Assembly: GCA_963806635.1 (NCBI GenBank)
Contig: CAWDZA010000015.1
Location: 496,001 to 560,000, forward strand
DNA length: 64,000 nucleotides
Origin: CAVVEQ01 sp963806635
Lineage (GTDB): Bacteria; Chloroflexota; Anaerolineae; Anaerolineales; Anaerolineaceae
Reading direction: 5' to 3'
In this document: in pieces, positions 53,301 to 60,130 of the stretch
Numbering within the stretch: position 1 is the stretch's first letter
How the letters are laid out: every line of letters starts with the position of its first letter
Program-made: the position numbers and the translations under genes
The notes under the pieces: model-generated
The model's input: the letters and a program-made list of their open reading frames with translations, nothing else
What the model was told of the DNA's origin: nothing
Databases searched by the model: none

Positions 53301-55283
53301 ATGGATATTTATTTACACGACATTCCTTTTGAGACCGCGCTGAAAGTTTTCCGCGATAGAATCGCGAGGTCTGGATGGGGAATTCCGGTCGAAACGGAGA
53401 TCATCCCAGTTGACGAATCAGCTGCCGGTCGGACGCTGGCTGAATCCTGCTGGGCTAAGATCTCCTCGCCGCATTACCACGCCTCTGCGATGGATGGGTT
53501 TGCAATTTCCTCAGTTTCTGTCATTTCGGCGTCACCTTCAAACCCGGTCACCTTGATTTATGGCGATGGTGTTCAATATGTGGATACGGGTGACCCGGTC
53601 CCTGATTGGGCGGATGCGGTGGTCCCCATCGAGGAGGTGGATGCGGTGGGCGCGAGTGATGAACCCGCGGAGGATCCCCGGAAGCCAGTTAGGATCAGAT
53701 TGAGGGCTTCTGTTGCGCCCTGGGCACATATCCGTCCAATGGGCGAGGATATGGTTGCCACCCAGCTTGTCCTGGCTGGAGGGCAGGTTCTCAACCCGTA
53801 TGATCTCGGAGCGCTCGCCGCCAGCGGGAACCCAGAAGTGGCGGTTGTTCGTAAACCCCGGGTTGGCATCCTTCCAACTGGTTCCGAATTGGTACCGCCG
53901 ACCAGCCAGGCAGGCAAGGGGGAGATCATCGAATTCAATTCAGTGGTTCTCGCCGCGCAGGTGAACGCCTGGGGTGGGGAATCCCACCGATATCCGATCG
54001 CGCGCGATGACCTGGAGAGCCTATGTCTAGCGGTTCAGCAAATGGCGGACGAAAACGATCTGGTGCTGCTCAATGCCGGGTCCTCTGCTGGCGCTGAGGA
54101 TTTCTCGAGCCAGGTGATCGCCCGGTTGGGTTCGGTACTCGTCCACGGAATCGCGATCCGTCCTGGTCATCCAGTGATCCTGGGTATGATCCATAGATCA
54201 CACAAGACACCGGATAATAAGCAGAAAGATATTCCCGTCGTGGGTGTCCCCGGGTACCCTGTTTCCGCCGCACTGACAGGCGAGTTGATCATTGAGCCGC
54301 TTATCGCATCCTGGCTGGGGAGAAATCCCCGCGAGGTGGATCAAATTGAAGCAACCTTAACCCGGAAGGTTACCTCACCGGCCGGCGATGACGATTATGT
54401 GCGGGTGGTGGCGGGCAGGGTGGGTGAAAAAATGCTGGCTGCACCACTGCCGCGCGGCGCGGGGGTGATTTCCTCCCTATCAAGAGCGGATGGTTTACTA
54501 AAAATCCCCAGCGGAATTCAGGGCATCGAGGCGGGAGAAACGGTCCGAATCAACCTATACCGTTCCCGGAGCGAGCTTGAACGTACCATCTTCATGATCG
54601 GCTCGCACGACATGACCCTGGATCTGCTTGCACAGGCTTTGAATAAGTACCAGCGAAGACTTGTATCAACGAACGTCGGAAGCCTGGGCGGGATGGTCGC
54701 GCTCCGGCGAGGTGAAGCCCACCTGGGAGGTTCACACCTTCTGGACACAACGACGAACGAATTCAATATCAGCTATTTGAAGGAATACCTGCCGGGGGTA
54801 AAAGTTAAATTGATCACCTGGGCAGGACGGGCGCAGGGGCTGCTGGTAAAAAAGGGAAACCCAAAACACATTTTGAGTTTAACTGACCTTACGAGGGAGG
54901 ATATTGTTTTCGTCAACCGGCAACGCGGTTCTGGTACCCGGGTTCTTTTGGATTTCAACCTGCAAAAAATGGGGATCGAAACTGCATTTATTAGGGGTTA
55001 TTCCCAGGACGAATATACCCATCTGGGGGTGGCAGTGACAGTACTCTCAGGCAGGGCAGATTGTGGACTGGGCGTTGCGGCGGCTGCGAAAGCGCTAGAC
55101 CTGGATTTCATCCCGCTATTCATCGAGCGGTATGACCTGATCATCCCCATGGAGTATGCGGAAAGTGAATTATTGGCGCCGATATTCTCGGTAATGCAGG
55201 ACAAGCAGTTTGTACAAACCATTGCCAGTTTGCCAGGTTATGATGTATCCTCAATGGGTAGGCTGGTTGGCGTGTTCGAATAG
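53301..55283 (+). CDS. MoeA fused to a periplasmic-binding-like ligand domain
   Basis: 660 residues. The N-terminal 420 are MoeA-like (SPHYHASAMDGFAISS, GDPVPDWADAVVPIEEV, GILPTGSELVPP, NAGSSAGAEDFSSQVI, GVPGYPVSAALTGELI). The C-terminal 220 are a PBP-like domain (PF12727 type): SHDMTLDLLAQALNKY, GSLGGMVALRRGEAHLGGSH, VNRQRGSGTRVLLDF and GVAVTVLSGRADCGLGVAAA. This fusion is known from archaea and anaerobic bacteria. The extra domain could sense or deliver molybdate, tungstate or a cofactor form. It sits 6 nt after the plain moeA, suggesting that the two have separate tasks. Confidence 0.93.
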   Translation: MDIYLHDIPFETALKVFRDRIARSGWGIPVETEIIPVDESAAGRTLAESCWAKISSPHYHASAMDGFAISSVSVISASPSNPVTLIYGDGVQYVDTGDPVPDWADAVVPIEEVDAVGASDEPAEDPRKPVRIRLRASVAPWAHIRPMGEDMVATQLVLAGGQVLNPYDLGALAASGNPEVAVVRKPRVGILPTGSELVPPTSQAGKGEIIEFNSVVLAAQVNAWGGESHRYPIARDDLESLCLAVQQMADENDLVLLNAGSSAGAEDFSSQVIARLGSVLVHGIAIRPGHPVILGMIHRSHKTPDNKQKDIPVVGVPGYPVSAALTGELIIEPLIASWLGRNPREVDQIEATLTRKVTSPAGDDDYVRVVAGRVGEKMLAAPLPRGAGVISSLSRADGLLKIPSGIQGIEAGETVRINLYRSRSELERTIFMIGSHDMTLDLLAQALNKYQRRLVSTNVGSLGGMVALRRGEAHLGGSHLLDTTTNEFNISYLKEYLPGVKVKLITWAGRAQGLLVKKGNPKHILSLTDLTREDIVFVNRQRGSGTRVLLDFNLQKMGIETAFIRGYSQDEYTHLGVAVTVLSGRADCGLGVAAAAKALDLDFIPLFIERYDLIIPMEYAESELLAPIFSVMQDKQFVQTIASLPGYDVSSMGRLVGVFE

Positions 55284-55302
55284 GGTAAAAGGAGGAAGAA
55301 AA

Positions 55303-55764
55303 ATGGTTACTAAAGCGAATCAAAAAGCACCTGAGTTTGAATTGCTGGATGAATCTGAAGCCAAACGTTGCCTTTCCGATTTTCTTGGACAACCGGTTGT
55401 CCTGTATTTTTATCCCAAAGACGATACTCCCGGATGTACCACGGAAGCCTGCAGCTTTCGGGATGATTACTCTGATTTCGTAAAGAACAAGGTCGTCGTA
55501 TTGGGGATCAGTCCGGATACACCAAAGTCCCATAAGAAATTTAAAGAAAAATACAATCTGCCGTTTCCGCTTCTTGCGGATGCGGACCACAAAGTATGTG
55601 AGTTATATGGTGTTTGGGGTCGAAAGAAAATGATGGGCAAGGAATACGATGGGGTATTCCGAACCACTTTTGTGATTGATAAGGCAGGAAAAATCAAGCA
55701 AGTGTTTGAAAACGTGAAGCCATCCGAGCACGCCAAAGAAGTATTGGCAGCCGTAATGGATTAA
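55303..55764 (+). CDS. bcp: Thioredoxin-dependent peroxiredoxin (Bcp/PrxQ)
   Basis: 153 residues from the ATG at 55303, which follows AGGAGG. Peroxidatic Cys45 in DDTPGCTTEAC and resolving Cys50 five residues later mark the atypical PrxQ type. FRTTFVIDKAGKI is also typical. It reduces H2O2 and lipid hydroperoxides in the cytoplasm. It closes the moeA transcript, before a terminator hairpin. Confidence 0.95.
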   Translation: MVTKANQKAPEFELLDESEAKRCLSDFLGQPVVLYFYPKDDTPGCTTEACSFRDDYSDFVKNKVVVLGISPDTPKSHKKFKEKYNLPFPLLADADHKVCELYGVWGRKKMMGKEYDGVFRTTFVIDKAGKIKQVFENVKPSEHAKEVLAAVMD

Positions 55765-55792
55765 ATTTTTCAAATTGATACTATAAGGATGA

Positions 55793-55826
55793 AAGAACCC
55801 CGAGATTTTGTCATCTCGGGGTTCTT
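55793..55826. terminator. Bidirectional terminator between bcp and rsfS
   Basis: Perfect 14-bp stem (55793-55806 with 55813-55826), loop TTTGTC. T-rich ends are short on both strands (TTCTTG and TTCTTTC). It lies between convergent genes. Confidence 0.75.
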
Positions 55827-55841
55827 GTTCGGAGACCATCA

Positions 55842-56186
55842 TTATTTCAGTTTTAGAACTACTTTGGCATTTGACCACAGTTTTTCAAGCTGGTAGAAGT
55901 CACGTTGATCGGGGGAGAAGAGATGAACGATCACGTCGCCCAGGTCCACCAAAACCCACCCATCCATGGGGCGGCCCTCAACACGGGAATTCATAGAAAA
56001 TTCCTTTTTTGAGGTTTCGATGACGGTTTCAGCCAGGCTGTGGAGCATGCGGTCGCTTGTTCCATTGCAGAGAATAAAAAAATCCGAGAAAGAGGACACC
56101 TGACTGATATCCAGAATGGTGATCTCCTCCCCCTTTTTTTCTTCCAAAGCGGATGCGATTCCGTTCGCAATTTGCAGATTGTTCAG
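55842..56186 (-). CDS. rsfS: Ribosomal silencing factor RsfS
   Basis: 114 residues if started at the CTG at 56186, which has AGGAG at a 6-nt distance. The frame begins LNNLQIANGIASALEEKKGEE, the normal RsfS N-terminus, followed by ILDISQVSSFSDFFILCNG, DRMLHSLAETV, DGWVLVDLGDVIVHLF and YQLEKLW. The first in-frame ATG (56147) would cut off the first helix. RsfS binds ribosomal protein L14 and blocks subunit joining. Alternatives are a GTG at 56193 with a one-base insertion near 56178. It lies 47 nt after thpR on the same strand. Confidence 0.9.
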   Translation of the reverse strand: MNNLQIANGIASALEEKKGEEITILDISQVSSFSDFFILCNGTSDRMLHSLAETVIETSKKEFSMNSRVEGRPMDGWVLVDLGDVIVHLFSPDQRDFYQLEKLWSNAKVVLKLK

Positions 56187-56233
56187 TGTTCACTCCTGTA
56201 TAAGAATAGGAGAGATTCTATCATATTCATTGG

Positions 56234-56815
56234 TTAGTGATTAAACCTGCTTGTGGATAAAGCAGTGTATTCGGCTCCGCCAGGTTTGAGGATACTTTGA
56301 AATAGGGTGATGGATTGGATCAGGATGGGGGAAAACGATGGCAGAGGGGTGGAATTGATACAGACGGATAAATTCGATCGTTCCTGGGGTGTGATATCAG
56401 GTTTCACCCTGCCCAAGGTGAGGTGGGGAGTGAAGCCTTTTTCCTCGGCGTCGAAACCGATTTTCCGGGATCCCTCCTCGATCGTGCGAGCCAGCCGGGT
56501 AAGATCTCCGTTGTCGGAAAGCCCCACCCAAACGACACGGGGATTATTGACCGATGGGAAAGCCCCAAGCCGGGTTAGATTGGTTCTGAATGATTTGGAT
56601 TGATTGGCGCAATTCCGGATCATCTGCTGAAGGGTGATGACTTCCCAGGTCTGCACATCCCCCAGGAACTTGAGGGTCAAGTGCATGTTTTTTTCCGGAC
56701 TCCATTTGACTTTGGGAGGAGCACAGTTTATTAAATCTCTGATCACACCTCCCAATTGCGCCTGAATGACTGCATCTAATTCGATGGCGATAAAAGCACG
56801 GACGGTATCTTCCAT
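56234..56815 (-). CDS. thpR: RNA 2,3-cyclic phosphodiesterase (2H family)
   Basis: 193 residues from the ATG at 56815. Two HxT motifs, H45-L-T in HLTLKFLGDV and HLTLGRVKPD near 133, form the 2H active site. VRAFIAIEL at the N-terminus is typical for ThpR. It hydrolyses 2,3-cyclic phosphate ends and can ligate tRNA halves in vitro. A perfect promoter, TTGACA-17-TATACT, ends 6 nt before the ATG, so its mRNA is predicted to be leaderless. Confidence 0.92.
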   Translation of the reverse strand: MEDTVRAFIAIELDAVIQAQLGGVIRDLINCAPPKVKWSPEKNMHLTLKFLGDVQTWEVITLQQMIRNCANQSKSFRTNLTRLGAFPSVNNPRVVWVGLSDNGDLTRLARTIEEGSRKIGFDAEEKGFTPHLTLGRVKPDITPQERSNLSVCINSTPLPSFSPILIQSITLFQSILKPGGAEYTALSTSRFNH

Positions 56816-56821
56816 CGGGAC

Positions 56822-56850
56822 AGTATAATGATGCCTAAATTTGATGTCAA
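56822..56850 (-). promoter_or_regulatory. Promoter TTGACA-17-TATACT for thpR, overlapping the hemW -10
   Basis: Minus strand: perfect -35 at 56850-56845, -10 TATACT at 56827-56822, 6 nt before the ATG at 56815. On the plus strand TATAAT at 56824-56829 serves hemW (ATG 56844). The two -10 boxes share four base pairs, and the thpR -35 lies within the first codons of hemW. Confidence 0.7.
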
Positions 56851-58094
56851 GCAGCGATAGCAACCTGGCGGGTTATTTTGAAGAGGAGTACGAAAGGGAT
56901 GTGAGCCTGTATCTGCATATCCCCTTCTGTAAACGACGTTGCCTCTATTGCGATTTCGTCACGGTGTCAGGCAAGAATCATCTGATCCCTACATATTTGG
57001 ATGCCCTTGAGAAGGAGATCCAGGAAGCCGCTTCAGCGTTGCCCTCATATGCCAGGGTACATACGATCTACTTCGGCGGTGGCACACCTTCGTTATTGCC
57101 CGCAAACCTTACCGTAAAGCTTTTAGATCAGATTAAGTCATTATTTCCTGTGCAGGAAGAAATGGAAATCACTCTGGAAATGAATCCAGGCACTTTGCAG
57201 CTCGGGTTTCTGGAGGGATTGCGGGAAACCGGTGTGAACAGGCTTAGCATCGGGTTGCAATCAGCGATAGATTCTGAACTGCGAAGCCTTGGACGTATCC
57301 ATAATTTCAACCAATTCCTGGAGACCTTCGCCTCGGCAAGAAAGCTCGGGTTCGAGAATATCAGCGTGGATTTGATCTACGGTATCCCAGGACAAACATT
57401 AGACAGCTGGTCGGTCACTTTGCAAAAATGCCTGGAATTGGAACCCTCGCACCTTTCACTTTACAGCTTGAATATCGAGGAAGAGACTCCTTTTGGCCGA
57501 ATGGTGGCTGAGGAAGCCCTGGAACTTCCGGATGGGGATTTGATGGCAGACATGTATGAATATGCTACCGATAAATTGGCTGAACAAAGTTTTGAACAAT
57601 ACGAAATTTCCAACTGGGCTAGCAGAAAACCGGATGGTTCCATCCATCCCTCACTGCACAATTTGCAATACTGGCGGAATTTGCCCTACCTCGGTTTTGG
57701 AACCGGGGCGCATGGCAGCGCGGGAGGAGTCCGAACTGCGAATACGACCCAAATTGAGGATTATCTCCAAAGGGCAGCATCGGGAGAGAAGAAACCTTAT
57801 CCGCTTGGCTTTGCATCTTCAGAATGGCAGGCTATCGATAAATTTGAACGGATGCAGGAGACCATGATGCTGGGTTTACGCCTTACGGAGGAAGGCGTGA
57901 GCGAGGTCGAATTCGCCAGGCGGTATCGTGAGGATATGAGGGTGATTTTTGGTCCGGAATTGGCAAAGCTTGAGAACGAAGGACTTTTAGAGACCTTGAA
58001 TGACGATCGAAAAACCATCCGGCTCACCCGGCGGGGCAGATTGCTGGGAAACAGGGTTTTTATGAGTTTTGTGGGGGATCCGGAATCTAAATAA
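56844..58094 (+). CDS. hemW: Radical SAM heme chaperone HemW
   Basis: 416 residues from the ATG at 56844 (a TTG lies just before it). Radical SAM cluster C29, C33 and C36 (CKRRCLYCDF), then YFGGGTPSLL, EITLEMNPGT, NRLSIGLQSA, ISVDLIYGIPGQT and a C-terminal HemN-type region (SEWQAIDKFERMQETMMLGLRL). It lacks the anaerobic coproporphyrinogen oxidase N-terminal extension, so it is a heme chaperone and not HemN. Its 3-prime end overlaps the convergent transpeptidase gene by 8 nt. Confidence 0.92.
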   Translation: MSSSDSNLAGYFEEEYERDVSLYLHIPFCKRRCLYCDFVTVSGKNHLIPTYLDALEKEIQEAASALPSYARVHTIYFGGGTPSLLPANLTVKLLDQIKSLFPVQEEMEITLEMNPGTLQLGFLEGLRETGVNRLSIGLQSAIDSELRSLGRIHNFNQFLETFASARKLGFENISVDLIYGIPGQTLDSWSVTLQKCLELEPSHLSLYSLNIEEETPFGRMVAEEALELPDGDLMADMYEYATDKLAEQSFEQYEISNWASRKPDGSIHPSLHNLQYWRNLPYLGFGTGAHGSAGGVRTANTTQIEDYLQRAASGEKKPYPLGFASSEWQAIDKFERMQETMMLGLRLTEEGVSEVEFARRYREDMRVIFGPELAKLENEGLLETLNDDRKTIRLTRRGRLLGNRVFMSFVGDPESK

Positions 58095-59127
58095 CGATCA
58101 CGTGCGTGCCGTTGCCCACCTGTTCGATCTTATCGCCAATGGCGCGCGGCATGGTCCAGCGAAATACCCAATTAGCTTCCTCTGGCTTCATATTTATACA
58201 GCCGTGGCTCATAGGTACACCATAGTTATCATGCCAGTAGGTGCCGTGGAAGGCGATTCCGTTGGGGGCGAAGAAGGTAGACCAGGGCACGCCAGGCAAC
58301 TCGTAAGCGTCCAAGTCTGAGGTGAGTTTACCATCCCCCATGTGTTTGGAGGGCATCTTGGAATAGACGTGGTAATCGCCGGGCGGGGTGTTGGTAGATA
58401 TTGCACCAGGGGTGGGGGAGTAGTCCGGTAGCCCGGAGGAGATTTTTGTCTGCAGCGCGATCTCATCGCCGCGGTAAGCCGTCAGTGTCTGGGTAGCCAG
58501 AATCACTTCAATCCGTTTTTTTGCGTCTGGGAAATCGGCGTCGATGGGAGTATACATCTGGTAAGGCACCTGGCGCAGATGTTCCGCACGAACATAATAG
58601 CGGATGTTATCGAGCAGCTCATCGTGAATTCTGTACCACACTTCACCATCGGGTCCTTCCGCTTTTCCATCCACCCAATGGAGTGAACGGTAGTAAAGCC
58701 GGTAAAGAGGCTCCCAATACTTTTTCCCCTTCAACCACATCACCTGGGTGAAAGGAACAGTGACTTCAGCCAAAATACCGGCTTCCGGAACGGAATCCAT
58801 GATCGGATTGAGTATTGTGGAAACCTTTTGGAGGTGGGCAGAGTGCATGTATCCACCCCAAACCCGGTACCAACGGGGATTGTAGTCCGGTCCGTATTCC
58901 GAATTTTCTTCGTAATAATAATTGACCAGGTCATCCCGGAAATGTTGATACTGAATGCGGCTTTCGTCGTTTGGCTGGCTGTAAACACTAACTGAATCAA
59001 TAGCGACCCGCACAACCTGGTCGGAGGGGGATTTCACGGAGGTGCGGGCAAGCGGAACCACCCCCGCGCTTAAGGCAAGGGAGGCCGATAATTTAAGAAA
59101 ATCGCGGCGGTTCACATCCGTTTGCAT
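58087..59127 (-). CDS. L,D-transpeptidase (YkuD) with Tat-like signal
   Basis: 346 residues. The N-terminus NRRDFLKLSASLALSAGVVPL is a twin-arginine signal. A central domain (about 40-215) with repeats of WYRVWGGYMHSAHLQK and WYRIHDELLDNIRYYVRAEHL resembles SH3-like modules. The catalytic motif is H294...SHGC at 307-310. It would form 3-3 cross-links in peptidoglycan or anchor proteins, outside the membrane. A -10 TATAAT (59136-59141) lies 8 nt before the ATG at 59127. Convergent overlap of 8 nt with hemW. Confidence 0.93.
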   Translation of the reverse strand: MQTDVNRRDFLKLSASLALSAGVVPLARTSVKSPSDQVVRVAIDSVSVYSQPNDESRIQYQHFRDDLVNYYYEENSEYGPDYNPRWYRVWGGYMHSAHLQKVSTILNPIMDSVPEAGILAEVTVPFTQVMWLKGKKYWEPLYRLYYRSLHWVDGKAEGPDGEVWYRIHDELLDNIRYYVRAEHLRQVPYQMYTPIDADFPDAKKRIEVILATQTLTAYRGDEIALQTKISSGLPDYSPTPGAISTNTPPGDYHVYSKMPSKHMGDGKLTSDLDAYELPGVPWSTFFAPNGIAFHGTYWHDNYGVPMSHGCINMKPEEANWVFRWTMPRAIGDKIEQVGNGTHVIVI

Positions 59128-59135
59128 GAGTGAAA

Positions 59136-59141
59136 ATTATA
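59136..59141 (-). promoter_or_regulatory. -10 box TATAAT of the transpeptidase gene
   Basis: Minus-strand TATAAT ends 8 nt before the ATG at 59127. No Shine-Dalgarno sequence in between, no clear -35. Confidence 0.45.
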
Positions 59142-59212
59142 ACAATGAATCGGAGGAAATTGGTAATAATTGCATTAAGAATTAGAATATATGTACTAAT
59201 GATGAATATTAC

Positions 59213-59241
59213 TTTACTTCATCGGGGGTTTCCTCTATAAT
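59213..59241 (+). promoter_or_regulatory. Promoter TTTACT-17-TATAAT for the GH25 gene
   Basis: -35 TTTACT at 59213-59218 and -10 TATAAT at 59236-59241. Start near 59248, with GAGGAGAG in a normal leader before the ATG at 59273. Confidence 0.7.
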
Positions 59242-59272
59242 TTCAGATAGCTGATGGGCGAGGAGAGAATCA

Positions 59273-60112
59273 ATGGATAATCCGATGGTCATGGGAATTG
59301 ATGTCAGCCGATGGCAGCAGAAGGTGGACTGGGCCCTGCTTAAATCCAAGGGGGTGGAATTCGCCATTATAAAAGCCACACAGGGTGATTACCTTGCTGA
59401 TCCGATGTTAAAGCAGCACTACAAGAATGCCCGAGACGCAGGCATGCTCGTTGGCGCATATCATTGGTGTGATCCCATGTCTAAGGATGATCTACAGGCG
59501 AAATTCTTTTTGCAGGCCATCAAAGAACTCGATTTGTGCTTCATCGTCGCCGATGTGGAACAACATTGGACCGATTGGAATGAGTGGCGTAACAAGAAAA
59601 TCACCAAGATCATTCCCGCACAGCGGGTGAGCGACAACGCCAAAAAGGTGGTCGAGTACTGGAACGGCAAGGTGAAAGCACCTATTATCATCTATACCCG
59701 GGCGACCTTCATAGATTATTATGCGGCTCCGGCTTCCGCCTGGTTGCCTAAGTATCCCCTTTGGCTGGCGCATTACACGCACACAGTGAAGAGAGATGCT
59801 TCCAAAGCTGCCTATACTTGGGAAAAATTCAATCTGGAAGTGCCTGGCAGCGGGGATCCAAAATTGCCGCGGAATTGCTCAAAATGGATCTTCTGGCAGT
59901 TCACGGGGGGAAAATACATCCTGCCAGGAGTGGATTCTTCCATCGATCTCAATCTATTCAATGGAGATTTGGCTGCTTTGTACAAATTTGCTGGCAGGAA
60001 GTTGCCGGTGAGCGAGACTGAAACAACAGTAGAACCGGTTCCGCTTACACTGGAAGAACGGATCGACCGCCTGGAAAAGATCGCCAAAGAAAAAGGATGG
60101 AAACTAGACTGA
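59273..60112 (+). CDS. Glycoside hydrolase family 25 (lysozyme-like)
   Basis: 279 residues. Family 25 residues: Asp10 in MGIDVSRWQ, then D94 and E96 in IVADVEQHW, and WLAHYTHT and WQFTGGKYILPGVDSSIDLNLF near the end. It should cleave the N-acetylmuramyl-beta-1,4-N-acetylglucosamine bond of peptidoglycan. No signal peptide or membrane helix is seen. A charged C-terminal helix (LEERIDRLEKIAKEKGWKL) is often found after GH25 domains. It is not next to phage genes. Recognised RBS and promoter are present. Confidence 0.92.
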   Translation: MDNPMVMGIDVSRWQQKVDWALLKSKGVEFAIIKATQGDYLADPMLKQHYKNARDAGMLVGAYHWCDPMSKDDLQAKFFLQAIKELDLCFIVADVEQHWTDWNEWRNKKITKIIPAQRVSDNAKKVVEYWNGKVKAPIIIYTRATFIDYYAAPASAWLPKYPLWLAHYTHTVKRDASKAAYTWEKFNLEVPGSGDPKLPRNCSKWIFWQFTGGKYILPGVDSSIDLNLFNGDLAALYKFAGRKLPVSETETTVEPVPLTLEERIDRLEKIAKEKGWKLD

Positions 60113-60130
60113 TCGGATTGAGAATCTGTA

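Noticed and set aside
59273..60112. Prophage endolysin
   Set aside because: The GH25 gene stands alone with a normal housekeeping-type promoter; no holin, portal, capsid, integrase or attachment site is seen in the window.
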